Of a stretch of DNA of 64,000 nt, positions 27,844 through 36,647 are shown one piece after another. The DNA lies in contig JAPZTS010000012.1 in the NCBI GenBank assembly GCA_027533185.1, forward strand, positions 38,108-102,107. Reading direction: 5' to 3'. This DNA is from Leptospira sp. (GTDB lineage: Bacteria; Spirochaetota; Leptospiria; Leptospirales; Leptospiraceae). The notes under the pieces are model-generated. The model was not told the DNA's origin, did not search any database, and worked only from the letters and a program-made list of their open reading frames with translations. Position 1 is the stretch's first letter, and every line of letters starts with the position of its first letter. Made by a program: the position numbers and the translations under genes.

Positions 27844-28250
27844 AGATATATCAATCGAATCCCTAAATAGAGAAAAAAACCAAAAGGCCCAAACATCAGA
27901 GTAAAGAAAAGGGCTGGTATTAACAGATATTGAGGCAGATTGATCGCTAAAGCGTCTCGCCACTCATACATGCCAACTAGTAGATCGAATGCTAGATAGT
28001 GCAACCATCCGGCCAGAAGTGCATTTTTATTTCTAAATAACGAGCCCACCCCTTCCAAACTACCAAAGTTGCCTTTTGTTTTTCCAAAACTCATAGCAAT
28101 AAAAATTGTGTAGAGCACGGCAAATAGAATCGGAAACGTATAACTATCGATTACGAGCTTTGTATAAGACCAATGCGGAAATACCATCATCAAAATCCAA
28201 GGAGGGAGCGCAATTGCATTGGCGATTTTAAAAATACGTTCTGGCGTCAT
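27840..28250 (-). CDS. ABA4-like (DUF4281) membrane protein
   Basis: A 136-residue protein with four membrane helices. The family signature is clear: NKNALLAGWLHYLAFDLLVG followed by MYEWRDALAINLPQYLLIPA and the end GPFGFFLYLGIRLIYL. In plants ABA4 is required for neoxanthin formation; the bacterial members have no defined reaction. It lies 22 bases after the adenylate cyclase gene and may share its transcript. A CrtI-like oxidoreductase is encoded 5 kb away, but no carotenoid synthase is visible in the window, so a link to carotenoids is speculative. Confidence 0.82.
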   Translation of the reverse strand: MTPERIFKIANAIALPPWILMMVFPHWSYTKLVIDSYTFPILFAVLYTIFIAMSFGKTKGNFGSLEGVGSLFRNKNALLAGWLHYLAFDLLVGMYEWRDALAINLPQYLLIPALFFTLMFGPFGFFLYLGIRLIYL

Positions 28251-28272
28251 AAGTAAGTTTATCCTTCTTTTG

Positions 28273-29547
28273 TTATTTTAAAGCATATACTCGAACGAGT
28301 TTTTCCTTTCCTTTCACACGAGTCTCACCTAACAATTCAACTAAAGAAGGCTCAAGTGCGGAAGCAACAGGTTCTGATAGAATAACATCACATCCATATT
28401 CTTTTGTCAACTGTTCCAATCGGCTAGCGAGGTTAACAACATCACCAATGACAGTATATTCCTTTCGGTCTATGGATCCGACTGTTCCTGTTACTACTTC
28501 TCCACTATGTATACCCATACCAAACTTAATCGAAGGAATTTCGCCCTTTTCTATGAGATCATGAATACATTTACGAATTTCCATGGCGGCTTTCGTGCAA
28601 GAGTGGATATCTGACCCATTTGAAATCGGAGCTCCAAAAACTGCCATAAACCCATCACCAAGAAATTTATTTACTATGCCACCATTTACGTTGATACAAA
28701 CTATAATATCTTGAAAAAGTCTATTCAGGAATTGGATCAGATCCGTTGGTTTTTGTGATTCAGCAAATTTAGTAAAATCACGTATATCAAAAAATAAGAT
28801 ACATACATTCTTTTCTTCTCCATTCCAATCATCTCTTTGGTGTAACAAGGTGTTTACTACCTCTGGAGATACATGTTGTCCAAACAGGACCCGGATCTGA
28901 TTTTTTTCTGTTTCTGCAGCCAAACTGTTTATAAAACTATTGCGAATTTGTTTTGAAACAAAGGCTGCCAAAAAGCCACCTACTAAAAAGATATTCGCCT
29001 TACCGAAATAAATCGGAAAAGAAAAAAACATCGGATCCACAGCTTCTGGATTTGTTTGTCCTAATAAAAAATAAACAATTCCCAAATACTCTGCCCAAGA
29101 AACAAATCCTATAAAAATTGCTAAACCCATATCTAATCGTAAGGTAGATAATACGATGAAAAAAAAGTATGCAAGTTCCGGAGGTGAATTCAGTGCTAAA
29201 ATAGGAGTTTCCAAATTACTTCCTAAATAGAGTAAAAGTACGGAAGGAATGCTACTTTCAACAAATGCACCGAGATAACGGACGACCAAATGAGGAAATT
29301 TACCTTCACGTAGATTGTAATCTAAAAATTTTACAAGAATGTATGCATAGATCGTATTAAAAACAAAGTAAGTCGGTGGAACCCAAAATGGAAATGGCTC
29401 TATATTTTTATTTAAAAGATCCTCTCGGATGAATAAAACTTGAAATAGTAAAGCAATTGATCCACTCAAAAAGAGCCAGAAAAGCGCATTTGCACGTTTG
29501 CGCTCGGATTTTAAGATCTCATAAGAAAACACTCGATTCGATTCCAT
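28273..29547 (-). CDS. membrane-bound class III adenylate cyclase
   Basis: A 424-residue cyclase. Residues ~18-200 form six membrane helices; the catalytic domain (about 230-424) has the metal aspartates in FFDIRDFTKFAE and FLGDGFMAVFG, the purine-selecting Lys just before FLGDG (NKFLGDG), and the transition-state pair in IGDVVNLASRLEQL. All key residues are present, so it should make cAMP. A second cyclase of the same layout is encoded at 37168-38466. Crp-type regulators in the window are possible readers of the signal. Confidence 0.92.
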   Translation of the reverse strand: MESNRVFSYEILKSERKRANALFWLFLSGSIALLFQVLFIREDLLNKNIEPFPFWVPPTYFVFNTIYAYILVKFLDYNLREGKFPHLVVRYLGAFVESSIPSVLLLYLGSNLETPILALNSPPELAYFFFIVLSTLRLDMGLAIFIGFVSWAEYLGIVYFLLGQTNPEAVDPMFFSFPIYFGKANIFLVGGFLAAFVSKQIRNSFINSLAAETEKNQIRVLFGQHVSPEVVNTLLHQRDDWNGEEKNVCILFFDIRDFTKFAESQKPTDLIQFLNRLFQDIIVCINVNGGIVNKFLGDGFMAVFGAPISNGSDIHSCTKAAMEIRKCIHDLIEKGEIPSIKFGMGIHSGEVVTGTVGSIDRKEYTVIGDVVNLASRLEQLTKEYGCDVILSEPVASALEPSLVELLGETRVKGKEKLVRVYALK

Positions 29548-29742
29548 TGTTGCAGTATTGTAACTAGATCGAAAATTTATTACCCAAAGCTAGATTCAAT
29601 TAAATTTTCGAATGTTTAAATTGAAAATGATCCGTTAGACTCAACCAACCTAGTTTTGATTGAAGATTTCAGAAATATTTTTCTAAATATTTTTTTTACT
29701 CGAATGAATATTTAATGACCAGTTAGTCAATATTTTCCTTAT

Positions 29743-31365
29743 ATGGAAATTATGAAGATCCTATATCCAATCTTTATACTTCTCTATTTTTTGATCTTTG
29801 TTTTCCCAAGTATTGAAGTTCCGCAAGGAGTGTTCCCCCAAGGTGATGAAATCATGCACATTCGAACGGTGCGCGAATCCATCGAAAAAAATAGTCTTCT
29901 GATTCCGCAGTTAACGGGTTTGGCAAATGCATACAAACCTCCTGCTCTTTTTTGGGCAGGAATAGCCTCGGATTTGTTTCTTGGAATCTCCTATACTTCT
30001 GAACGAATTGTGAGCCTGTTCTTTGGTCTCTTCACAACTTTGTTATTGTATTTTGGGGTTCTGAATTTTGGCAAATCTACTCGTTACGCATTCACCATCT
30101 CGCTTGCGTATGCGTCGACCTTTGCTGCCTGGAAATTCTCAAGGCTACTGATGATGGAACAAATGTTAACATTTTTTCTTCTACTCTTTGTTTACTTATA
30201 CTTACGATTTCAAAAGGAGAAGAAACCAATCTATCTTACCTTAGCCATAATTTCTCTAAATATTTCCTATTTTATAAAAGGACCTTTGATTGTTTTTTAT
30301 GCTCTTCTACTCCCAGTTTCGTTCCTAGCGGTCGATTTTCTTAGAATTCGTAAAAAACGATTCTATATAAACTGGAAGAGTTTTTTAAAATATACGCATA
30401 TACTACTATTTCCACTTTCTTTTGTAATCCCGATCATGTGGATGTATTTTATTTCCCAGTACTCAAAGGAAGGATCGCTTTTAATAAAGTTTTTTTTATT
30501 CAATGAAAATCTTGGAAAGTTTTTTAGTGAAAACCAATCGATACTTCGAATTTTTGGGGGATGGCTTTTATATTTGCTTCCCTTCACTCCAATGCTTTTC
30601 TTTTTTATCTTTTACGCAAGCAAGTCTAAGATTTTTTCCAAGGAAAAGAGGATCTTTCGCGTAATCGCCTATTTTTTACTTGCATTGACTTTGTTACATC
30701 TATTGCCCAATCGGAAGGATAGTTACTATGTCGCTCCGTTTATACCTATCTTTTTTTTGGGGTTATCACTTGCATTTTCTGAGAACAAGTTTCGCTCCTA
30801 CTTTGAACAATTCTGGATCAGTTTGGTATATATTCTCATTTTTATCTCGATTGCTCTAATTGCATTTTTGAACTCTGAATGGCAGCTTCTGATTATAACG
30901 GGCATTTTATCTACCTATCTAGTCTGCTCTTTGTTCTTTCGATTCAGATTCGAGAACCAATTTATATTTTCTATCCTATTTATGCCTATTATTGCTTTTT
31001 TTGTCTTACCAACGTTTCAGAACCCTTTGCCTGCCCAAGACATCAAAGCACTCCATCTTTCAAAGTTATGTGTTGTTAGCGAAAATCCTTGGCATGCAAT
31101 GGACTATCAAAACCAGTTACAGAAAACTATCGTAGTATACACACCGCCTAGTTCTGCTATCGAAATCTGCGAAAAACAGGGTTTACCGATCCTCTCTCTT
31201 TCAAATTTTTACTCACCAAACAAAGAATATGTCAATTTAAACTCATGGTATATATGGAAAGCTCATCTTGAAGTAAAATTCACTGACGTCTTAGAGATAA
31301 TTCAAAATATGCGAAATTTAAAATTCAAAGAACAAATTCATTTTTATGAGGTTAGCGAACAATGA
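29743..31365 (+). CDS. GT39-like membrane glycosyltransferase (ArnT/PMT type)
   Basis: A 540-residue polytopic protein with about eleven membrane helices. The first periplasmic loop carries PQGDEIMHIRTVRES, with the acidic GDE motif that in ArnT/PMT enzymes binds metal and the lipid-phosphate sugar donor; SRLLMMEQMLTFFLLLF and NRKDSYYVAPFIPIFFLG fit the same family. It should transfer a sugar from a polyprenyl-phosphate donor to a lipid or protein acceptor on the outer face of the membrane. The acceptor is unknown. Start ATG at 29743 or the ATG nine bases later. The stop overlaps the next gene by four bases. Confidence 0.88.
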   Translation: MEIMKILYPIFILLYFLIFVFPSIEVPQGVFPQGDEIMHIRTVRESIEKNSLLIPQLTGLANAYKPPALFWAGIASDLFLGISYTSERIVSLFFGLFTTLLLYFGVLNFGKSTRYAFTISLAYASTFAAWKFSRLLMMEQMLTFFLLLFVYLYLRFQKEKKPIYLTLAIISLNISYFIKGPLIVFYALLLPVSFLAVDFLRIRKKRFYINWKSFLKYTHILLFPLSFVIPIMWMYFISQYSKEGSLLIKFFLFNENLGKFFSENQSILRIFGGWLLYLLPFTPMLFFFIFYASKSKIFSKEKRIFRVIAYFLLALTLLHLLPNRKDSYYVAPFIPIFFLGLSLAFSENKFRSYFEQFWISLVYILIFISIALIAFLNSEWQLLIITGILSTYLVCSLFFRFRFENQFIFSILFMPIIAFFVLPTFQNPLPAQDIKALHLSKLCVVSENPWHAMDYQNQLQKTIVVYTPPSSAIEICEKQGLPILSLSNFYSPNKEYVNLNSWYIWKAHLEVKFTDVLEIIQNMRNLKFKEQIHFYEVSEQ

Positions 31366-31679
31366 AGAAACAAATTCCATTAATCTTACTTATTCTTTTT
31401 GTCATCAGTTTTCACAATTTAAAAAAGGTTGGAATACGAACTGGCGAAAAAGCAGGAATCAACGGAATCGAAATCTGTCCAAAAATTTGTGCTAGTATAA
31501 CGAGCTGTGCTGACTCGAAAGGCAAAAACTCAAACGACTTAAAACTCGCAGCCTCACTTTCGTGTGAAATTTTTTGCACAAAACAATTTCAATCTTTTTC
31601 AAGTTGTAGCGATCAGATCTCCAAATCCTGTGACTTAGGGACAAAATGCCTCATGAACAGTTTTGGTTTATCAATTTGA
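31362..31679 (+). CDS. small exported Cys-rich protein
   Basis: A 105-residue protein with an N-terminal hydrophobic leader and eight cysteines in the mature part (ICPKICASITSCAD, SLSCEIFCTKQF, SSCSDQISKSCDLGTKC). The even number and paired spacing suggest a disulfide-braced or metal-binding exported module. I cannot name the family with certainty; Leptospira genomes encode several Cys-rich small proteins of this look. Its start overlaps the glycosyltransferase stop (ATGA), so the products are made together, and it might be an accessory of that enzyme. Confidence 0.72.
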   Translation: MKKQIPLILLILFVISFHNLKKVGIRTGEKAGINGIEICPKICASITSCADSKGKNSNDLKLAASLSCEIFCTKQFQSFSSCSDQISKSCDLGTKCLMNSFGLSI

Positions 31680-31850
31680 ATTGAATGGATTCAAAAGAAG
31701 AATCCAAGCCTTTAGAAAAGATTGTATCTATTGTACATTTTGTAACTGAATCAATTTCTAAAACTTCAAAAATTTCAATCAGCAGTATTAATTATTCAGT
31801 CTGGTCACAAAAATGGATCTTTTAGGAAAGATATTCACCCTCAGGTCGCC

Positions 31851-32108
31851 GTTGACTTTTTATTAGTTGGTAGTGGTAGGAACGTAAACCATACACTGTG
31901 GTCTTCTTGGACAATCATAGGTCCTAAGGAAAGATTTTTCTTCAGTGGTGATTCTGGTTATGATATTCATTTCAAACAAATTGGGAACACATACGGACCT
32001 TCCCAACTAACATTGCTCGAAAATGGTCAATACAACCCCATTTGGAGAGCGGTTCACAGCATGCCAGAGGAGACTGCCCAGGTTGATGGATTGTTTCTTA
32101 AAACAAAT
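31851..32108 (+). pseudogene. remnant of a metallo-beta-lactamase-fold (NAPE-PLD / RomA-like) hydrolase
   Basis: An open stretch of 86 codons without start codon. Its translation matches the C-terminal half of NAPE-phospholipase-D-like metallo-hydrolases: NHTLWSSWTIIGP, RFFFSGDSGYDIHF, YGPSQLTLLENGQYN and VHSMPEETAQ. The zinc-binding HxHxDH region that should come first is missing, upstream sequence is out of frame, and the 3' end runs into the tail of the convergent reductase gene at 32122. It is a dead fragment of a once complete enzyme. Confidence 0.75.
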
Positions 32109-32121
32109 ACCAGATTAATTT

Positions 32122-33297
32122 TTATAACTCGATTTCTATATTTTCTGTCGGGAAAGCAACACAGGAGTGGATATACCCAAATCTTTTATCTGACTTTCGT
32201 ATCTTTGCTTCCGCTGGAGAAAAAACCTTACCAGAGACTAGCCGAATCCTACAGAGGCTACACTCGCCGGAACGACATGCATTTTCAGTTGTAAATCCAT
32301 TTCGTTCTAAGCTATTGAGCAAAGGTTCGCCGACTTCTGTCAGAAATTGAATTTCTTTACCAACTTGAACGACTACCTTAGTCCCCTTTTTTACGGATGA
32401 AGGCCAACCATCCAGCGTTTCGGGATTTTTTGGAGGACCGTTTCCATCAACCAATATACGGCCAGATCGTACTCCCAAAGATACCAAAAGCTCTATCGCA
32501 TTATCATTGAAAGGTGTCGGTCCACAGATATAATACATTTTTGTTAGTGGGTCATTAATCAAGTTTACCAATTTTTCTCTTGTCAATCTACCTCGATTCC
32601 CTTTATAATCTGGACCTGCGTCCCTTGACAAAAATTCTGTTAATACGAATCTGGAATCGCTCGCAGCTATATTTCTCAATTCGTTTATAAAAATAACATC
32701 ATTTTCATAACTATTGGAATAAATTACATGAAACCGAAAGTCTTTTTTAACGGCGCGTAAAGCTTTCAACATACTCATTGCTGGAGCAATCCCCGAACCA
32801 CCAGCAAGAAAGACTAGATCATCTCCATGAAACAGTGGATTATGATGAAATGAGCCCATCGGTCCACTACTCTCAAAAATCTGTCCCAGTTTTACTTGGT
32901 CCAAAAGATATGGACTGACAAAACCACCTTCTGCTCGTTTTATGGTCAATTCGTACTTATCACGAATAAATGGAGACGAAGAAATGGAATAAGGTCTCGC
33001 TGTTGATACACCTTGTATATTCACAAATAAATTGATATATTGGCCTGCTTGAAATGGTGGTAAATTGCCTCCACCCTTTTTTGAAAAAACAAAAGTACTT
33101 GTTGATGGAGTTTCATATCGAATTTCATTTAGTACGATTTGTTGTCTTTTGGGATGAAGTTTTTCTACAACATTCTTAACATTTCCTTTTTGGGCAGAGA
33201 AGTCGTGGCCAGTTTGTTCTAACTTTTCTTTCGTTACCAAAGCCTCGTCATAACCTATGACTTCATTCATCACTCGATCAATTTTTTCCATTCCCAT
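32122..33297 (-). CDS. FAD- and 2Fe-2S-containing NAD(P)H oxidoreductase
   Basis: A 391-residue electron-transfer protein. After ~50 unassigned residues come an FAD-binding barrel (RPYSISSSP), an NAD(P) domain (GGSGIAPAMSM, YYICGPTPFND) and a C-terminal plant-type 2Fe-2S ferredoxin with four cysteines (ACRSGECSLC and HSC). This is the architecture of Hmp-like and phenol-hydroxylase-type reductases that feed electrons to oxygenases or desaturases. AGAGAGG precedes the ATG pair. It lies 41 bases downstream of the CrtI-like gene and shares its TetR-type promoter, so it is probably the electron partner of a reaction in that pathway. Confidence 0.9.
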   Translation of the reverse strand: MGMEKIDRVMNEVIGYDEALVTKEKLEQTGHDFSAQKGNVKNVVEKLHPKRQQIVLNEIRYETPSTSTFVFSKKGGGNLPPFQAGQYINLFVNIQGVSTARPYSISSSPFIRDKYELTIKRAEGGFVSPYLLDQVKLGQIFESSGPMGSFHHNPLFHGDDLVFLAGGSGIAPAMSMLKALRAVKKDFRFHVIYSNSYENDVIFINELRNIAASDSRFVLTEFLSRDAGPDYKGNRGRLTREKLVNLINDPLTKMYYICGPTPFNDNAIELLVSLGVRSGRILVDGNGPPKNPETLDGWPSSVKKGTKVVVQVGKEIQFLTEVGEPLLNSLERNGFTTENACRSGECSLCRIRLVSGKVFSPAEAKIRKSDKRFGYIHSCVAFPTENIEIEL

Positions 33298-33338
33298 TTG
33301 ATTGCCTCTCTTTATTCTTATAAGTATCAGTAACTCAA

Positions 33339-34862
33339 TTAATTACTCTTTATTTCGGAATTCTTATGCTTCAAAGATTTTAGAATTTTCCTAGCCGTAT
33401 AATAACCGTTTAAATATGTTGGCTGAAAACCACCCATACTTGTCCAACTACTTGCTGAATAAAGCCCTTCAATAGCATCCAAAGGTTCTCTCATTAAGCT
33501 TCCATCTTGTACTGATTGCCTGAATCCATAGATTGCTCCGCCTGGCGTATTCAGATAACGCATCATCGTAAGGGGAGTTGCGACTTCCGCTCTCTCAATA
33601 TACCTTCTTATTTTTGGGTAAGCTTGTTCAATTAGAGAAATCAACTTATCCCCAAACTCATATTTCGTATCGATATATTCTTCGGAAGGCACGTTTTTCC
33701 ATGCTTCTCCATACTGGAGCGCGACTAATGTAACGACTGTTTTTCCTTTCGGGGCTAACTCATCATCGATAAAATTATAACAAGTTACCATTCCCCAATC
33801 AGGTGCATCCAAAGTATACATTCTGTCTTCCGTTACATTAAGATCAGATAATGACATTACAAACGTAGAAGCAGTCGTGAATCCTAATTCTTCTGGCGTT
33901 GCATCTAAACCAAGGTATAAACAAACAGCCGATACACCCATCCTACGTGACTTAAAATCTTTTAAGACAGAATCAGGCACCTTATCCTGAAGTAACTCAT
34001 GATATGTAATCAAAGGACTTGCATTTGATACAACAAAATCACACTCAACAACTTCGCCGGTTTCCAATTGAACCGAGTGTATTCTATTTTGATCTGTATA
34101 GATTTTTTGAGCGGCACAGTTGAACTTAACTTCGCCCCCAGACTCCAAAAAGGAATCCAGGAGAGCATTTGAGAGCATCTGAGACCCTCCTTTTATGTGC
34201 CATGGTTTGTATTTACAATAGAAATACAACATTCCGATAAACTCTGAAAAAATTAGTTCAGAAGTTGGGATTCCAACATAACTCCAATACGGAGAAATTA
34301 AATTTATCAATTTTTCATTCTTAAAAAATTCCGTTAAAACTTCTCTTGTAGGACGAAGTCCGTATTTTTTAAAATTTGGACATTTCGATTCTAATTTGGA
34401 AGGGTCATTCGAAAGCCTAACTCTTGGCAAAACATAATAGTATTCTTGAATCAAAGTTTCGCTCATGTTCAAAAATGCTTCAATGGAATTCTTTTCCTCT
34501 GGATATAATTGGGTAAGGTGCAATTTCAATTCTTCCCAATCTGCAGGCAAAGTCTCATCCAAATAACCAGGAATAATGACACGGTAAAGAGATTCATCTT
34601 GTACGAGCTCAATTTTATCCAATACCCCCAGTTCTTTAAAAATTGTTCGCATTATAAATGGTTCTTGTTCCGTTCCAACGCCACTCAATTGGTGGAGAGC
34701 AACTTCAAATTCAAAATCTCCTCGAACGAAAGAAGTAGCACAACCTCCCGGAATATTGTGACGTTCAAGGAGCAGGGTTTTCTTCCCTTCCCTTTGAAGT
34801 CGTGTGGCTGCCATCAAACCGGCATTCCCTGCTCCTATCACCACTGTATCATACTTTTTCAT
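33339..34862 (-). CDS. CrtI-like NAD(P)/FAD-dependent oxidoreductase
   Basis: A 507-residue flavoprotein of the phytoene desaturase / retinol saturase superfamily. N-terminal dinucleotide fold (VIGAGNAGLMAATRLQREGK, then LLERHNIPGGCATSF) and the C-terminal FAD signature (GLYSASSWTSMGGFQPTYLN, GYYTARKIL). Substrates of the family are polyenes and other long hydrophobic chains; this member cannot be assigned. It is the first gene of the unit behind the palindrome at 34892-34914. GGAGAGG stands six bases before the ATG. Confidence 0.88.
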   Translation of the reverse strand: MKKYDTVVIGAGNAGLMAATRLQREGKKTLLLERHNIPGGCATSFVRGDFEFEVALHQLSGVGTEQEPFIMRTIFKELGVLDKIELVQDESLYRVIIPGYLDETLPADWEELKLHLTQLYPEEKNSIEAFLNMSETLIQEYYYVLPRVRLSNDPSKLESKCPNFKKYGLRPTREVLTEFFKNEKLINLISPYWSYVGIPTSELIFSEFIGMLYFYCKYKPWHIKGGSQMLSNALLDSFLESGGEVKFNCAAQKIYTDQNRIHSVQLETGEVVECDFVVSNASPLITYHELLQDKVPDSVLKDFKSRRMGVSAVCLYLGLDATPEELGFTTASTFVMSLSDLNVTEDRMYTLDAPDWGMVTCYNFIDDELAPKGKTVVTLVALQYGEAWKNVPSEEYIDTKYEFGDKLISLIEQAYPKIRRYIERAEVATPLTMMRYLNTPGGAIYGFRQSVQDGSLMREPLDAIEGLYSASSWTSMGGFQPTYLNGYYTARKILKSLKHKNSEIKSN

Positions 34863-34891
34863 TCGAACCTCTCCAAAGCATTTGACTCATA

Positions 34892-34914
34892 CAATCTTTA
34901 CATCGTAAAGATTG
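34892..34914. promoter_or_regulatory. perfect palindromic operator candidate for the 35042 TetR
   Basis: Arms CAATCTTTAC and GTAAAGATTG are perfectly complementary (10 of 10) around the centre ATC. The site starts 30 bases upstream of the CrtI-like start and overlaps a weak -35-like TTGCAA, so a bound repressor would block the promoter. It lies in the 179-base divergent region shared with tetR, the classic arrangement for this family. Confidence 0.65.
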
Positions 34915-34982
34915 CAAGATATTTTTTCTAATTTTTGTCTTCAGTATTCAGATTTTTTATTTCCCCGGGATTATTCGTAAAT

Positions 34983-35001
34983 ATTCTCTTGATCAGAGAA
35001 T
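34983..35001. promoter_or_regulatory. second palindrome upstream of the 35042 TetR gene
   Basis: Arms ATTCTCT and AGAGAAT (7 of 7) flank the centre TGATC, 41 bases before the TetR start. It differs in sequence from the palindrome at 34892-34914, although both have a TCT-rich left arm. It may serve autoregulation or a different regulator. Confidence 0.4.
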
Positions 35002-35041
35002 GAGTTAAAAAACCAATAGATACTTAGATCCAATTGGCAAT

Positions 35042-35656
35042 ATGACGCAAAAACGGAACAAGTTACAAAAGGAAGAGTCGAGTTATCACCACGGGGAACT
35101 AAAACGAGCACTTATCCTTGCAGCAAGAAAAATCCTAAAAAAGCAAGGTCTGGATGCTTTATCCTTGAGAGGTCTCGCTAGGGAAATTGGTGTAAGCCAA
35201 ATGGCTCCTTACGCTCATTTTAAAGATAAACAATCATTGATACAGGCTATTGCCTCCTCAGGCTATGAAGAACTTGCTTTTCGAATGGTAGAAGTGCAAA
35301 AAAAGAATTCGGGTACAAAAGGTAGAGAGTTGGCTTACATATACGGAGTAGAGTACATTTTGTTCGCAATTGAAAATCCAGATCTCTATCGACTCATGTT
35401 AAGCCAAATCAATTCGATCAAACAAAACAAACTAAAAAATAAAAATAAAGAAATTTGGAATATATCCCAAAAACCGTTTTTACTTTTATACTCTGCTTTT
35501 GCCAATGATAAATTGAACAAAGAGTCCGCCTATGCTAAGGCATTGGGATCCTGGTCCATCGTCCATGGTATTGCGACTCTTGCAATCGAAGGTCATTTGG
35601 AACTACCCGAAGGTATGGATATCATCCAGTTATTTCAAATGACAATTGAAACTTAG
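35042..35656 (+). CDS. TetR-family regulator with WHG-type C-terminal domain
   Basis: A 204-residue regulator. The segment SSYHHGELKRALILAARKIL followed by LSLRGLAREIGVSQMAPYAH and FKDKQSLIQAIASSGYEEL is the DNA-binding domain of the TetR group that carries the WHG-type ligand domain. It is divergent from the CrtI-like/reductase pair and is the likely repressor acting at the palindrome at 34892-34914. No good ribosome site is seen before the ATG. It converges on the sigma-factor gene with 21 bases between stops. Confidence 0.9.
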   Translation: MTQKRNKLQKEESSYHHGELKRALILAARKILKKQGLDALSLRGLAREIGVSQMAPYAHFKDKQSLIQAIASSGYEELAFRMVEVQKKNSGTKGRELAYIYGVEYILFAIENPDLYRLMLSQINSIKQNKLKNKNKEIWNISQKPFLLLYSAFANDKLNKESAYAKALGSWSIVHGIATLAIEGHLELPEGMDIIQLFQMTIET

Positions 35657-35677
35657 ATTTTATTTTTGCGTATTAAT

Positions 35678-36490
35678 TTACTCTCCTGATTCAACATGTT
35701 TTGGAAAGTCTAAAAAAATTCTGTCCAATTCTTCTCTGACCTGATATGGACTATTTTGAAATAGGTCCTTCATCTTTATTTCAATTTCGCTTCGAATAGA
35801 AGTTCGTTTTCTTTGCACCAGATCTTGTACTTTGGAAGTATAGGAAGCTAAGAAGCGAAATTTGTTTTTTTCAACCAAACCAAGTTTAACCATCTGTCGG
35901 GTCTTTTTCGGACATCGACAAGGATTCTTTTCATTTACTAGACCACATTTGCCAGAAACGAAGTTTTTTAGATCTTCACGCGCCCGGTGTAACTTAACTC
36001 GGTAGTTTGCTGGTGTGGTAGAAAAAATTGCAGCACCTAATTTGTGATCGGCGTGAAATATCTCACCAATTATGTAGATGAGCCTCTGTTCCCTGGAAAG
36101 ACACATAAGCATCGCCGTTGCACAAAGAATGCGCACTTCCTCTACTTCGTCTTCCGAAAAATCCGATTCTGTCTCTTCATACGAAGGTTCCAAATACTGG
36201 ATGGATTCAAATTTCTTTTTTGGTGAATTCAGAAAGTGATTTACAACAATTCGATACAACCAAGTTCGAAATTGGCTGTTTCCTTGGAATGTTTTGATTT
36301 TTGTAAATACTTTGATCAGTACTTCTTGGGTCGCATCCAGTGCATCATCGGGATTCAAATACAATCGAAGGGCAATGTTATAAATAAAATCCTGATGTTT
36401 GGAAAGTAAAAGTTCCAACTGCTTTTGGTCACCATTCATTGCACCACGTAAAACAACAGGATCCTCTACTGAACTGGAATTCAAATTCAT
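35678..36490 (-). CDS. ECF-type RNA polymerase sigma factor with Cys-containing C-terminal extension
   Basis: A 270-residue sigma factor. Region 2 (about residues 25-95: QDFIYNIALRLYLNPDDALD, ATQEVLIKVFTKIKTF, FRTWLYRIVVNHF) and region 4 (about 125-180: LSREQRLIYIIGEIFHADHK, TTPANYRVKLHRAREDL) are both present. A ~90-residue extension follows that begins with KCGLVNEKNPCRCPKKTRQM; its three cysteines could bind a metal or respond to oxidation. No anti-sigma gene is adjacent; sigma factors with such extensions may be controlled by the extension itself. AAAGG lies twelve bases before the ATG. Confidence 0.88.
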   Translation of the reverse strand: MNLNSSSVEDPVVLRGAMNGDQKQLELLLSKHQDFIYNIALRLYLNPDDALDATQEVLIKVFTKIKTFQGNSQFRTWLYRIVVNHFLNSPKKKFESIQYLEPSYEETESDFSEDEVEEVRILCATAMLMCLSREQRLIYIIGEIFHADHKLGAAIFSTTPANYRVKLHRAREDLKNFVSGKCGLVNEKNPCRCPKKTRQMVKLGLVEKNKFRFLASYTSKVQDLVQRKRTSIRSEIEIKMKDLFQNSPYQVREELDRIFLDFPKHVESGE

Positions 36491-36647
36491 TTCAAGTTGA
36501 GCCTTTTCTCTAGGAATGAAAGGATCAAAGAAGTTGGCAATATCTTTCGAAGTCTTGCCAAAGTTTTGGATCTTCGATTACCGACGATGGATCGAAGTTG
36601 ATCCTTTGCTCCTATAATGATGATTGACTTATCCATACTTATATCTC
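36491..36647. other. intergenic stretch upstream of the sigma factor
   Basis: On the minus strand a short open frame (DPSSVIEDPKLWQDFERYC then stop) and an ATG at about 36636 (MDKSIIIIGAKDQLRS) can be read in different frames. They could be parts of one decayed small gene, but I recognise no family. No strong promoter is visible. Confidence 0.3.

Noticed and set aside
29713..29734. TGAC/GTCA half-palindrome before the GT39 gene
   Set aside because: Only four-base arms; expected by chance at this length.
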